A stretch of DNA of 12,894 bases. Origin: an uncultured Clostridia bacterium (GTDB lineage Bacteria; Bacillota; Clostridia; Oscillospirales; Acutalibacteraceae). This document shows, one piece after another, positions 1 through 8,397 of this stretch. How positions within the stretch are numbered: the stretch's first letter is position 1; each line of letters opens with the position of its first letter. Position numbers and translations under genes: made by a program. The DNA lies in the NCBI GenBank assembly GCA_937912045.1, contig CALDPI010000001.1, positions 1-12,894 of the forward strand. The letters run 5' to 3'. The notes under the pieces were generated by a model. That model saw nothing but the letters and a program-made list of their open reading frames with translations. It made no database searches and was not told the origin of the DNA.

Positions 1-45
1 TGCCTCTTTTATGGCAGCTTTCATATATTTTTCCTGTTGCGTCAT
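1..45 (-). CDS. tadA: tRNA-specific adenosine deaminase TadA, N-terminal fragment (runs off window)
   Basis: Only the first 15 codons are in the window, reading MTQQEKYMKAAIKEA. This matches the usual start of bacterial TadA (EKYM-x-x-A-x-x-EA), the enzyme that deaminates the wobble adenosine of tRNA-Arg(ACG) to inosine. The catalytic His/Glu and Cys zinc motifs lie beyond the window, so the call rests on the N-terminal helix alone. An ATG two codons upstream (51-49) is also in frame, but GGAG sits only about 2 nt before it and about 8 nt before the ATG at 45, so 45 is preferred. TadA does not normally follow pknB; rsgA is expected there. The 78 bases up to the pknB stop hold no convincing terminator. 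Confidence 0.65.
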   Translation of the reverse strand, partial: MTQQEKYMKAAIKEA

Positions 46-123
46 AGACATTTCTCCAAATCCTTTTCATTTGTTCTTATCATACCCAATCCGAGCCTGC
101 TTGGCAATGAAGTTTTCAAATTC

Positions 124-1422
124 CTACATCTGAAGCCGTGTAAACCATGCCCCCAGGGTTCCTTCTTTAAGATTTTCATCCTCTTCTTCATCTTCATATT
201 GGTCTTCTTCTTTAACCTTTTTGTTTTTGGAATCAGGTGTCTGTTTAAAGATAACACCGTATTCACTTTCACTGTCGTAATCCCACTTGATTACAACGTC
301 AAAGGTATCGTAATAATCGCTTTCCTGAACCTCTTTGTAGGTCATACCGATAAAATCAGGACAGTCGATAGCGTCGCCTGTGTCGCCCATCAGCTTTGGA
401 ATAAATATGCAAAGAAGTACAATAACTGCAACGATAAATGCAGCGGCAACACCTGTCAGAATCGGAATAATCGGTGATTTTTCCTCTACCTCCTCGGCAT
501 CGTCAGCATAGTCATCAAGATTATTATCATCAATATCTGCAATGAATTTTGTGGGTGAATCGTCTACAAAATAAGTATAATCAAAGGTTACGGCAGGGTC
601 CTTTCTGAATGCATCAAGGTCACAAAGCATTTCGGCAGCAGTCTTATATCTTCTGCCTGCCTCCTTTTGCATTGCGTGCATTGTCACCTGTTCAAGACCG
701 ACAGGAATTGAACCGTTAATCTCGCTGGGGAGAGACGGCTCGCGCTGGAGTTGCATAATTGCAACCGAAACGGCACTCTCAGCCTGGAAAGGAAGCTGAC
801 CTGTAAGCATTTCATAAAGGATAACACCGACGGAATAAACATCCGACTTTTCATCGGTCGTTTCTCCCCTTGCCTGTTCGGGACTGATATAATGAACAGA
901 ACCAATCGCCTTGTCTGTCATGGTTTTATGCTCGCTTCTTGCAAAACGGGCAATGCCAAAGTCGGTAACCTTAATAGAACCGTCGCGAAGCACCATAATA
1001 TTCTGCGGTTTTACGTCTCTGTGGACAATTCCGCGGTCGTGAGCGTGCTGAAGACCGCGCAGAACCTGAATTATAAAGTGAACGGCGTCCTTCCAGGGAA
1101 GGCTTCCCTCTTGTTCGATATATTGCTTGAGGGTAATGCCGTCAATATACTCCATAACGATATACTGCAGTAAATCTCCAAAGCTAACGTCATAAACCTT
1201 AACAATGTTCGGATGTGAAAGAACGGCAATGGCCTTTGATTCATTTTTGAAGCGTCTTAAAAATTCTTCATTTTTAGAAAACTCTTCCTTTAAAATCTTA
1301 ATGGCAACCGTTCTATCCTCGACGTTGTCGTATGCCTTATATACAACGGCCATACCGCCAACGCCAATGACTTCTTGAATTTCGTAGCGTCCGTCAAGAC
1401 GTTTTCCCAGATACTTATCCAT
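124..1422 (-). CDS. pknB: PASTA-type transmembrane Ser/Thr protein kinase (PknB/PrkC family), with aberrant short C-terminus
   Basis: Eukaryotic-like membrane kinase of 432 residues that phosphorylates Ser/Thr on cell-division, cell-wall and translation proteins. The kinase domain spans about residues 13-275: glycine loop VGGMAVVYKA (21-30), ATP lysine K42, HRDVKPQN (134-141, catalytic D136) and DFG (154-156). An acidic juxtamembrane stretch (about 282-315) leads to one membrane helix (about 317-341). Outside the membrane there is a single PASTA repeat (about 354-405). PrkC relatives usually carry three or four repeats and exceed 550 residues. Here the repeat stops before its last strand and passes into an acidic run and a tail unlike PASTA (about 405-432), which suggests truncation or rearrangement. 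The start is the ATG at 1422, 7 nt after GGAGG; an upstream in-frame start at 1446 lacks such a site. It is the last gene of the operon, 24 nt after its antagonist stp. The usual followers rsgA and rpe are absent. Confidence 0.93.
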   Translation of the reverse strand: MDKYLGKRLDGRYEIQEVIGVGGMAVVYKAYDNVEDRTVAIKILKEEFSKNEEFLRRFKNESKAIAVLSHPNIVKVYDVSFGDLLQYIVMEYIDGITLKQYIEQEGSLPWKDAVHFIIQVLRGLQHAHDRGIVHRDVKPQNIMVLRDGSIKVTDFGIARFARSEHKTMTDKAIGSVHYISPEQARGETTDEKSDVYSVGVILYEMLTGQLPFQAESAVSVAIMQLQREPSLPSEINGSIPVGLEQVTMHAMQKEAGRRYKTAAEMLCDLDAFRKDPAVTFDYTYFVDDSPTKFIADIDDNNLDDYADDAEEVEEKSPIIPILTGVAAAFIVAVIVLLCIFIPKLMGDTGDAIDCPDFIGMTYKEVQESDYYDTFDVVIKWDYDSESEYGVIFKQTPDSKNKKVKEEDQYEDEEEDENLKEGTLGAWFTRLQM

Positions 1423-1446
1423 AAATTTACCTCCAAAACAAAGCAA

Positions 1447-2178
1447 TTACTGATTGTTTGATATTAATACAACGGTTATGTTATCAGCACCACCGGCACT
1501 GTTAGCCGTGTTTATAAGAACGTCGGGGCAGTCATCGAAATCATTATTTTCGATAATTTCTGCAAATTTTTCTGCCGTGACAAAGTTTGAGAGCCCCTCG
1601 GTGCACATAATGAGCACACTTCCAAGCGGTAATTCAACCTCACTGAACTCAACGTCAATATCCTCATTCACGCCGAGCGCACGCGTAATCACGTGCTTGC
1701 GTGGGTCATTCTTAGCCTCGTCAGGTGTTATTTCACCCTTTTCAAGCATACTCTGCACAACCGAATGGTCGCGCGTGATTTGACGAACTGTGCCGTTATA
1801 ATAAACGTACGCACGGCTGTCACCGGCGTGGGCGATTATCGCGTGGTCACTCATAAATACGGCGGCCACAACAGTTGTACCCATACCCTGAAGCTCGGTA
1901 TTATCGGCTGCCTCGTCAAATATATTAAGGTTGGCAGCAATAACGGAAGATTCGAGCATTGCGCTGACGGCATTGCTCTTCATATCGGAATGATAAGCGT
2001 TTAAAATACAATCCGATATTGTCTTTACTGCAATGCTGCTGGCAATATTACCGCCATTTGCACCGCCCATTCCGTCGCACACAACGGCCCAGGCCGCGTC
2101 GTGCAGCTCACCGGCGGAAAAAGAATCCTGATTTGTGGTTCTCTTCATTCCTATATCGGATTTGCTTGCTATCCTCAT
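1447..2178 (-). CDS. stp: PP2C-family Ser/Thr protein phosphatase (Stp/PrpC)
   Basis: Metal-dependent cytoplasmic phosphatase of 243 residues that reverses phosphorylation by the adjacent PASTA kinase. PP2C motifs are in order: NQD (16-18), VCDGMGG (33-39), GDSR (119-122), RDHS (136-139), CTEGLSN (192-198) and GGADNITV (229-236). Length is typical for bacterial Stp. One oddity is the usual metal-binding Asp of the C-[ST]-D-G-L motif, which is Glu here (E194; codon GAG read directly). The other acidic metal ligands (D18, D35, D119, D232) are present. The start is chosen at 2178 because GGAGG lies 7 nt upstream and the protein then begins MRIASKSDIG, as in the family. An ATG at 2184 overlaps the rlmN stop but has no spaced binding site. 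Translation is probably coupled to rlmN. Confidence 0.95.
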   Translation of the reverse strand: MRIASKSDIGMKRTTNQDSFSAGELHDAAWAVVCDGMGGANGGNIASSIAVKTISDCILNAYHSDMKSNAVSAMLESSVIAANLNIFDEAADNTELQGMGTTVVAAVFMSDHAIIAHAGDSRAYVYYNGTVRQITRDHSVVQSMLEKGEITPDEAKNDPRKHVITRALGVNEDIDVEFSEVELPLGSVLIMCTEGLSNFVTAEKFAEIIENNDFDDCPDVLINTANSAGGADNITVVLISNNQ

Positions 2179-2180
2179 TA

Positions 2181-3215
2181 TCATTCCTCCTCTCTTTTTT
2201 TGTTGCGGAGCTGACCGCAGGAAGCATCAATATCTGCACCGAGAGTTCTTCTGACGGTTGTATTAATGCCGTTTTTATTTAAATAATCACAAAAAGCTCT
2301 GACGTTTTTATCATCTGACCTTCTGAAATTATTCTCAACAACTGGGTTAGCGGGAATCAAATTTACGTGGCTCATAATTCCCTTAAGGCGCGCTATAAGC
2401 TTATCGGCGCAATCCTTTGTGTCGTTTATGCCCTTTATCATGGCATATTCGAATGATATACGCCTGCCTGTGACCTTTTGATATTCCTTGCAAGCATTAA
2501 TAAGAGCTTCAACATTCCATTTTTTGTTTACAGGCATCATCCCACTACGCATATCATCAAAGGGCGCGTGGAGCGAAATTGAAAGTGTAATGGGCAAATT
2601 TTCTGCCGCCAATCTTTCTATTCCGCTGACAACACCCGACGTTGAAAGCGAAATGTGACGAAGCCCAATATTTAATCCGTCCTTATGCGATACAAGTTTT
2701 AAGAAACGTACGGAATTATCAAAGTTATCAAGCGGCTCTCCCATACCCATCATTACGACGTTTGATATTCGGACATCGTTGTCAATTCCTGCCGCCTGTA
2801 CCTGTGCCAGCATCTCGGATGCGGTCAGATTTCTGACAAGGCCATTAATGCCGGAGGCACAGAATTTACAGCCCATACGACAGCCTACCTGTGTGGAAAT
2901 ACATACCGTATAGCCGTGTTCATATTTCATTAAAACCGATTCGATATATTCGTTATCGTGCAATTTATAAAGATATTTTACGGTACCGTCGATTTTTGAC
3001 ACAAGCTTACGCTCTATAGCGACCGATGCAATATAACAATCGTCAGCAAGCGAGGCGCGTAAATCTTTAGATATATCGGTCATTTCATCAAAGCCTTTGA
3101 CACCAAGGTGCAACCACTTGAAAATCTGCTTCGCGCGGAATTTTGGTTGACCGTATTTTGCAATAAATGCTTCGATTTCCTCAACTGTCATTGATTTGAT
3201 ATCAATGAATCCCAT
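2181..3215 (-). CDS. rlmN: Dual-specificity 23S rRNA/tRNA adenine-C2 methyltransferase RlmN
   Basis: Radical SAM enzyme that methylates C2 of A2503 in 23S rRNA, and A37 of some tRNAs, supporting proofreading at the peptidyl transferase centre. The 344-residue length is normal. The N-terminal RNA-binding domain (about 1-85, with KFRAKQIFKWL at 25-35) precedes the radical SAM barrel. The cluster motif CRMGCKFC is at residues 112-119 (C112, C116, C119). GMGEPL follows, and the methyl-carrying cysteine lies in DASCGQLR (C333). C105, in YTVCISTQVGC, corresponds to the second catalytic cysteine (C118 of the E. coli enzyme). All key residues are intact. The ribosome binding site GAGGTG overlaps the rsmB stop, and the 3' end overlaps the stp start region, which is consistent with operon expression. 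Confidence 0.97.
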   Translation of the reverse strand: MGFIDIKSMTVEEIEAFIAKYGQPKFRAKQIFKWLHLGVKGFDEMTDISKDLRASLADDCYIASVAIERKLVSKIDGTVKYLYKLHDNEYIESVLMKYEHGYTVCISTQVGCRMGCKFCASGINGLVRNLTASEMLAQVQAAGIDNDVRISNVVMMGMGEPLDNFDNSVRFLKLVSHKDGLNIGLRHISLSTSGVVSGIERLAAENLPITLSISLHAPFDDMRSGMMPVNKKWNVEALINACKEYQKVTGRRISFEYAMIKGINDTKDCADKLIARLKGIMSHVNLIPANPVVENNFRRSDDKNVRAFCDYLNKNGINTTVRRTLGADIDASCGQLRNKKREEE

Positions 3216-3218
3216 ATG

Positions 3219-4496
3219 TCACCTCGTTTTTTTGATGTTAGCAACAAAGAATCCGTCTGTATTATCAATATGCGGTAAAAATGTTTTCATAGAAACGAGC
3301 TCTGCATTTTTACATTCCGACAAAAATGCATTAACCACCGCTTCATTCTCAGATTTAAAAATACTGCAGGTTGAATAGACCAAACTTTTGCCACACTTTA
3401 AATAGCCGAATGCGTTCTTAAGGATTTTAAGCTGCAGTGCGGTGATTTCAGAATCATCTGAAAAATCCTTATATCGTATATCGGGCTTGCGACCGATAAC
3501 ACCACTGCCGCTACAAAGAACGTCACACAAAACACAGTCAAAGCCGCCCAAAAAAGCATCATTTTTTTCTGTTGCATCAGATACAGCGGTTTTAATGGCT
3601 TTAAGTCCAAGCCTTGCGGCACCGTCTTCAATCAATTTTACCCTGTGTGGATGAATATCACAGGCAACAATCTCGCCGCAATCATTCATGTTTTCGCAAA
3701 TAGTAAAGGTTTTTCCTCCCGGTGCGGCGCAGACGTCTAACACACGGTCGTGCGGTTTTGCAGCAACGCTCTCAGCACAGAGCTGAGAGGAAATATCCTG
3801 AACGTGAAAATATCCTTTTAAAAACAGCGAATTTTTTTCAATGCTGCCCGTCGAAGACAGAGAAAGTGCATTTTTAACCGCCGTTTTTTCTGCGGATATT
3901 CCCTGCTCTTTAAAAAGTTCAATTAACTCTTCTTCGGTTATTTTTAGCGTGTTTACACGAACACAAACAGTTTTTGATTCTAAAGCAGAGGTGAGAATTT
4001 TTATTGTTTCCTCTGCGCCGTAGTCAATTAAAAGCTTTTGAATCAGGGACTCAGAGCAGGAAAAGCGTATGCTGAGGCTCTTTGCAGAATTGTCCTGTGG
4101 CAGCGGTGGCACAGAACGAATTATATTTCGCAGCACTGCGTTAACAAACCCAGCACAACGCGATTCCTTGGATTTTTTAATAATATTCACCGACTCGTTA
4201 ACCGCGGCAGACTGCGGAACCTTATCCATATAAAGTAGCTGATAAATTCCGAGTCTTAAGACCTGAAGAGTAAGAGGCGGTATTTTCAATAACGGCTGGG
4301 AGGACAGTTTGTCAATATAATAGTCAAGCGTAATTTTGCGTTCAAGCACGCCATAAAAAAGCGTTGAAACAAACGCTGACTCATTCTTTTCCAAACTATA
4401 TTTTTTAAGTGTTTCATTGAGAGCGATGTTTGAATATGCAGAAGACTTTTCGGCGCCCAAAAGCGCAAAAGCCGCAATTTTTCGCTGATTAATCAA
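3219..4496 (-). CDS. rsmB: 16S rRNA (cytosine(967)-C5)-methyltransferase RsmB
   Basis: SAM-dependent m5C methyltransferase that modifies 16S rRNA helix 31 (C967 in E. coli numbering). The 425 residues comprise an N-terminal NusB-like domain (about 1-130), a linker/RNA-binding region and a Rossmann-fold catalytic domain. Visible motifs are VQDISSQL (232-239), the SAM site DVCAAPGGKT (254-263), GRKPDIRY (335-342) and the catalytic YSTCSI (374-379, nucleophile C377). Motif IV normally reads DxPCSG. Here it reads DVLCSG (325-330), so C328 is kept but the proline is leucine. The start is TTG at 4496, overlapping the fmt stop by 8 nt, with an AAGGA-type site about 10 nt upstream. The Zn-peptidase gene (yugP) often found near here in Clostridia is absent. 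Confidence 0.95.
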   Translation of the reverse strand: MINQRKIAAFALLGAEKSSAYSNIALNETLKKYSLEKNESAFVSTLFYGVLERKITLDYYIDKLSSQPLLKIPPLTLQVLRLGIYQLLYMDKVPQSAAVNESVNIIKKSKESRCAGFVNAVLRNIIRSVPPLPQDNSAKSLSIRFSCSESLIQKLLIDYGAEETIKILTSALESKTVCVRVNTLKITEEELIELFKEQGISAEKTAVKNALSLSSTGSIEKNSLFLKGYFHVQDISSQLCAESVAAKPHDRVLDVCAAPGGKTFTICENMNDCGEIVACDIHPHRVKLIEDGAARLGLKAIKTAVSDATEKNDAFLGGFDCVLCDVLCSGSGVIGRKPDIRYKDFSDDSEITALQLKILKNAFGYLKCGKSLVYSTCSIFKSENEAVVNAFLSECKNAELVSMKTFLPHIDNTDGFFVANIKKTR

Positions 4497-5424
4497 ATAG
4501 CTTCATTCCTTCTTTTAGAGGATGACCCTTTAACATATCAATGCTGGACATTGCTTTGGAGCCTTCAAGCTGAACGGTATCAAAAATGATGGCCGTTCCC
4601 TCACCTGCTGAAACGCAGAGTCCGTTATTTGTATCCAAAACAGTGCCAACTTCTGTATTATGCGTGGCATTAGCAATGGTTGCGCTCATAACCTTAAGAC
4701 GCTTGCCGTTTAAAAAAGTAAAGGCTGCAGGCCACGGGTCAAAGCCACGAATCAGATTTCTGATTTCGGTGGCATTTTTTGAAAAATCAATTTTTCCCAT
4801 TTCTTTCTTTATAATGGGTGCATAGGTAGCTTTTGAATCATCCTGTTTAACGCGCTCTAAGGTGCCTTTTTCAAGCTCTGAGAGAGTTTTTATCAAAAGC
4901 TCCGCTCCTGTGATTGCGAGCTTATCGTGAAGGCTTTCAAAATTATCGTTTTCTTCAATGGAAACCTCTGACTTTAAGAGCATATCGCCCGTATCCATAC
5001 CCTCGTCCATAAACATTGTGGTGACACCGGTTGTCTTGTGTCCCGTCACAATAGACCACTGAATCGGAGATGCACCTCTAAGCTGTGGAAATAACGAGCC
5101 GTGAACGTTAATGCAGCCATATTTTGTGCTGTTAAGTATTTCGGTGGGCAGGAATTTGCCATATGCCACGACAGCAATCACGTCGGGCGACAGTGAATTA
5201 ATAATTTCAAGCGCCTTACCGTCTTTAAGAGTCGTGGGCTGATAGACGGGAATTTCATGCTCGGCCGCCAAAACCTTAACGGGCGGAGGTGTTAAAACCT
5301 GTTTTCTGCCGACGGGTTTATCAGGCTGTGTGAAAACACCGATAACCTCGTGCTCACCACACTCCAGCAAAGCCCTTAGTGATGATGCAGCAAAATCCGG
5401 TGTGCCCATAAAAACAATTTTCAT
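4489..5424 (-). CDS. fmt: Methionyl-tRNA formyltransferase
   Basis: Transfers a formyl group from 10-formyl-tetrahydrofolate to Met-tRNAfMet, making the initiator tRNA. The 311-residue length is standard. The N-terminal hydrolase domain begins MKIVFMGTPDFAA. The catalytic triad falls at the same numbers as in E. coli: N106 and H108 in INVHGSL, and D144 in MDTGDML. The folate loop region PQLRGASPIQ is at 113-122. A C-terminal OB-like domain follows RGFDPWPAAF. The Shine-Dalgarno GAGGT overlaps the def stop, about 9 nt before the ATG. Pairing with def is the classic arrangement: Fmt adds the formyl group and Def removes it from nascent proteins. The 3' end overlaps the rsmB TTG start. Confidence 0.97.
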   Translation of the reverse strand: MKIVFMGTPDFAASSLRALLECGEHEVIGVFTQPDKPVGRKQVLTPPPVKVLAAEHEIPVYQPTTLKDGKALEIINSLSPDVIAVVAYGKFLPTEILNSTKYGCINVHGSLFPQLRGASPIQWSIVTGHKTTGVTTMFMDEGMDTGDMLLKSEVSIEENDNFESLHDKLAITGAELLIKTLSELEKGTLERVKQDDSKATYAPIIKKEMGKIDFSKNATEIRNLIRGFDPWPAAFTFLNGKRLKVMSATIANATHNTEVGTVLDTNNGLCVSAGEGTAIIFDTVQLEGSKAMSSIDMLKGHPLKEGMKLFD

Positions 5425-5431
5425 AAAGACA

Positions 5432-5872
5432 CTACCTCTTAATTCTATCCTTAAAAACTATGCCGTCAAGATGGTCAATCTCGTGACAGAAGGCACGAGC
5501 CTTCAATCCCTCGCCTGTGACGGTGAAAAACTTACCGTTACGGTCCTGCGCTTTGACGGTTACCTTCATCGGACGCTCAACCTCGGAATACTGTCCCGGG
5601 AAAGAAAGGCAGCCTTCGTCTCCGCACTGAGTGCCGTCACTCTCAACGATTACGGGATTTATAAGCTCAATAATCCCATCACCGACGTCAACAATGCAGT
5701 AACGGCGAAGAATACCAACCTGGCTTGCGGCAAGTCCGCAGCCGTCAGCCGCATACATCGTTTCTGCCATATCGTCGAGCACCTGACAAAGATGCTCATC
5801 AAAATTAAGTACGGGCTTGCAGATTTTACGTAAAATCGGGTCCCCGTCTTTAACAATATTTCTTGTAGCCAT
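5432..5872 (-). CDS. def: Peptide deformylase
   Basis: Metalloenzyme that removes the N-formyl group from nascent polypeptides at the ribosome exit. The protein has 146 residues, the short form common in Firmicutes. All three signature motifs are present: GCGLAASQVG (44-53), EGCLS (86-90, metal ligand C88) and HEIDH (130-134, metal ligands H130 and H134, catalytic E131). The start ATG follows AGGTGA by about 5 nt. It sits 15 nt after priA and just before fmt, as in most Firmicutes. Confidence 0.97.
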   Translation of the reverse strand: MATRNIVKDGDPILRKICKPVLNFDEHLCQVLDDMAETMYAADGCGLAASQVGILRRYCIVDVGDGIIELINPVIVESDGTQCGDEGCLSFPGQYSEVERPMKVTVKAQDRNGKFFTVTGEGLKARAFCHEIDHLDGIVFKDRIKR

Positions 5873-5887
5873 TGTATCACCTATTAC

Positions 5888-8326
5888 TTATTCGGGATTA
5901 ACGTCAAGACTTATGCTCGAATTTTTTGAATTCGGAGACTCAAAAAACTCTCCCATGCTTTTGTTAATCAACTCTCTAAACCTTTTATTATTTTTACACT
6001 TTATGATTATTCGGTATCTGTACTTATTATTAACACGCGGAACAGCGGTTGGCATCGGCTTTAATATAATCAGCTTAACGTCCGAAAACTCGCCACTCAC
6101 GTGCTTTTTGATTGTATCAACTATGAAATTCGCAGAATTTGCTGCACATTTCTCTGAAACCGCGGCAACGGTTAGAGCCAAAATGTCGCAATATGGCGGA
6201 TAAATCATCAGCTTGCGAGTTAAAATTTCATCCTCATAAAACGACACATAATCCTGCTTTGCAGACAGTTTAATCACGTTGCTGTCGGGATTTTGTGTTT
6301 GAATATATGCTCTTCCCGGGCTTTCGCCGCGGCCGGAGCGTCCAACCACCTGTGTCAGTAGCGAAAAAGTGCGCTCAAAGCCTCTGAAATCATCACTATA
6401 CATAGATTGGTCGGCACCTAAAACACCAACTAACGTTACGTTTGGGAAATTAAGTCCCTTTGCAACCATCTGCGTGCCAATCAAAATATCATATTCATGA
6501 TTTGCAAACGAAGAAAGCTTCTTTGAAAACGCATTGCGCATCATTGTTGTATCGGCATCGAGTCGTAAAACGCGCGCATTTGGGAAAAGCAAGGACAGCT
6601 CGTCCTCAAGCTTTTGCGTACCAGCGCCGCTATATTTCAAATGCGGGCTGCCACAGGAGGGACAGGTTTGCGAATACGGCTCTGAATGGCCGCAATAATG
6701 ACACATAAGACGTCCGTTTGCTGAGTGATATGTCATTGATATACTGCAGTTTTTGCAGGTAGCAACGTATCCACAAGATGGACAAGATACATAGGTATTA
6801 TGTCCGCGGCGGTTAAGCAGAAGAATAACCTGTTCATTTTTATCAAGGTTCTTCCTTATTTCGTCTGCAAGCACCATGCTGATATTGCCGCTGTTACCCG
6901 AAATCATTTCCGAGCGCATATCAACGGGAATTACGTTTGGCAGCACAGAATTACCATACCGCTCGCTCAATGAATAAAGCGAATACTTCCCTGCCTTTGC
7001 AGCACTGTATGATTCAATAGAGGGGGTAGCAGAGGATAAAAGACAAACACACTTATGATATGCCGCGCGAAAGCGTGCAACGTCACGCGCGTGAAAACGC
7101 GGTGACTGCTCCGATTTATAGGTGTGCTCCTGCTCCTCGTCCATAACGATAAGACCGATTTTTTTAAAAGGAGCAAAAACCGCAGAACGCGTGCCGAGAG
7201 CAATCATTGCTTCGCCGTTTTTAACCCTTTTCCATTCGTCAAGGCGCTGACCAAGTGGGAGGGCGCTGTGAAAAACAGCAACCTGTTTTCCAAAATGCGA
7301 ATAAAAAATATCAAGCATCTGCGGTGTCAGTGCGATTTCAGGCACCATTACTATTACACCCATGCCCTCATCGACAGCTTTTTTCACAAGCTTTAAAAAC
7401 ACCTGCGTTTTTCCGCTGCCTGTGACACCGTGCAAAAGTCCTGTTTCGAATTCGCGTTTTTCCATTTTCGCGGCAACGTCGTTAAAAACGGAAAGCTGGT
7501 CATTAGTTAAAAAGACATCTTTATCGGCATTATTAAGGGTTTCGCTTATTTCCGGTGTTCTATACACTTCGTTCTCAAAAAGTCGGATAACACCGTATTT
7601 TTCAAGGTTTGTTATAACAACCGAGCTCACACCCGTGAAATACATAATTTCCTTAACAGAAAGAGCGCCTGCATCGGTCAAAACGTTAACAACGTCACGT
7701 TGGCGAGGCGTAAGTTTAATGTTAACCTCTCCGTCCGTATTCACAAGCTCCGCCATTTTAATTGTGGCGTCGCCCACTCTGCGAATTGGGTTTGAGGTCT
7801 TAAACACCACACCCAAATCAACAAGCCGTTTTAAAATGTGTTCGCAATTATCAAGCTCTAAATCGGACTTAATTTTTTCGGGCGAACACCCTTTGTTTTG
7901 ATTTCTCAAATACTCACACACAGACACTTCACAAGACGATAAGCCCAGAGGAGTGGCGTCCTTTAAAAGTGTGTATGTATCCGAAATTTTCAAATTAAGA
8001 CCTGTTGGTAAAATGGCATGCACAGCATCGAAATACGTGCAAAAGGTATGCTCCTTGAGCCATTTTACAAGATGCAGCATCTCGTCGTTTAAAACGGGTA
8101 CGTCGGTTGGAACGGAATAAATACTTTTGAGTGATTTATCGGTATCAACATACCCCGTTTCCATAATAAGCGCCTGCTTTTTAACGTTTCCCTTACCAAA
8201 GGGCACAATAACCCTGGCACCCGGGACGCATTTTTCTGCCAGAGAATCGGGAATTGCATAGTCGTAGTACTTATCAAAGCTGTAATTTGAGCCGTCAATG
8301 ACGACGCTTGCTGCAAAAGCTTTCAC
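5888..8326 (-). CDS. priA: Primosomal replication restart helicase PriA
   Basis: 3'-5' superfamily 2 DNA helicase that recognises stalled forks and D-loops and reloads the replisome. It has 812 residues, within the Firmicutes range. The N-terminal 3'-DNA-binding domain (about 1-105) includes SFDKYYDYAIPD and GARVIVPFGKG. A winged-helix region follows (about 205-255). Helicase motifs are Walker A GVTGSGKT (300-307), MDEEQ (395-399) and SSATPS. Eight cysteines between 515 and 558 form the two zinc-binding sites inserted in the helicase core. Motifs V and VI are seen as GTQMVAKGLNFPNV and QVVGRSGRG. The start is taken as GTG at 8326, 8 nt after GGGAGG; a GTG at 8335 overlaps that site and is unlikely. 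In many Firmicutes coaBC lies just upstream. Here the space holds only hairpins. Confidence 0.96.
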   Translation of the reverse strand: MKAFAASVVIDGSNYSFDKYYDYAIPDSLAEKCVPGARVIVPFGKGNVKKQALIMETGYVDTDKSLKSIYSVPTDVPVLNDEMLHLVKWLKEHTFCTYFDAVHAILPTGLNLKISDTYTLLKDATPLGLSSCEVSVCEYLRNQNKGCSPEKIKSDLELDNCEHILKRLVDLGVVFKTSNPIRRVGDATIKMAELVNTDGEVNIKLTPRQRDVVNVLTDAGALSVKEIMYFTGVSSVVITNLEKYGVIRLFENEVYRTPEISETLNNADKDVFLTNDQLSVFNDVAAKMEKREFETGLLHGVTGSGKTQVFLKLVKKAVDEGMGVIVMVPEIALTPQMLDIFYSHFGKQVAVFHSALPLGQRLDEWKRVKNGEAMIALGTRSAVFAPFKKIGLIVMDEEQEHTYKSEQSPRFHARDVARFRAAYHKCVCLLSSATPSIESYSAAKAGKYSLYSLSERYGNSVLPNVIPVDMRSEMISGNSGNISMVLADEIRKNLDKNEQVILLLNRRGHNTYVSCPSCGYVATCKNCSISMTYHSANGRLMCHYCGHSEPYSQTCPSCGSPHLKYSGAGTQKLEDELSLLFPNARVLRLDADTTMMRNAFSKKLSSFANHEYDILIGTQMVAKGLNFPNVTLVGVLGADQSMYSDDFRGFERTFSLLTQVVGRSGRGESPGRAYIQTQNPDSNVIKLSAKQDYVSFYEDEILTRKLMIYPPYCDILALTVAAVSEKCAANSANFIVDTIKKHVSGEFSDVKLIILKPMPTAVPRVNNKYRYRIIIKCKNNKRFRELINKSMGEFFESPNSKNSSISLDVNPE

Positions 8327-8346
8327 GATAAGCACCTCCCAAAATA

Positions 8347-8397
8347 ACTATAATGGTTATAGTAAGTCGAAATTGCGTGAAATCACGCTATTTCGAC
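8347..8397. repeat. Two adjacent inverted repeats (hairpins) in the rpoZ-priA spacer
   Basis: The only long spacer inside the operon (8327-8413) holds two back-to-back inverted repeats. The first, 8347-8363, is a perfect 7-bp stem ACTATAA/TTATAGT around a TGG loop. The second, 8366-8397, is a 32-base near-palindrome: arms GTCGAAAT and GCGTGA pair with TCACGC and ATTTCGAC around AA, with one T-T mismatch. Neither is followed by a T-run on the minus strand, so they do not look like a rho-independent terminator. They could be a processing or stability element in the rpoZ-priA mRNA, an operator, or a small dispersed repeat. The dyads are directly visible; function is unknown. Confidence 0.75.

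Noticed and set aside
37..477. Plus-strand open frame of 146 codons with hydrophobic stretches
   Set aside because: It is antisense to the pknB 3' end, and its hydrophobic run is the mirror of acidic and lysine-rich codons. No ribosome binding site is seen.
7362..7901. Plus-strand open frame of 179 codons inside priA
   Set aside because: It is an antisense shadow of the intact, motif-complete priA gene, as are the other long antisense frames in the operon.
8366..8397. Rho-independent terminator between rpoZ and priA
   Set aside because: The hairpin is not followed by a T-run on the transcribed strand.
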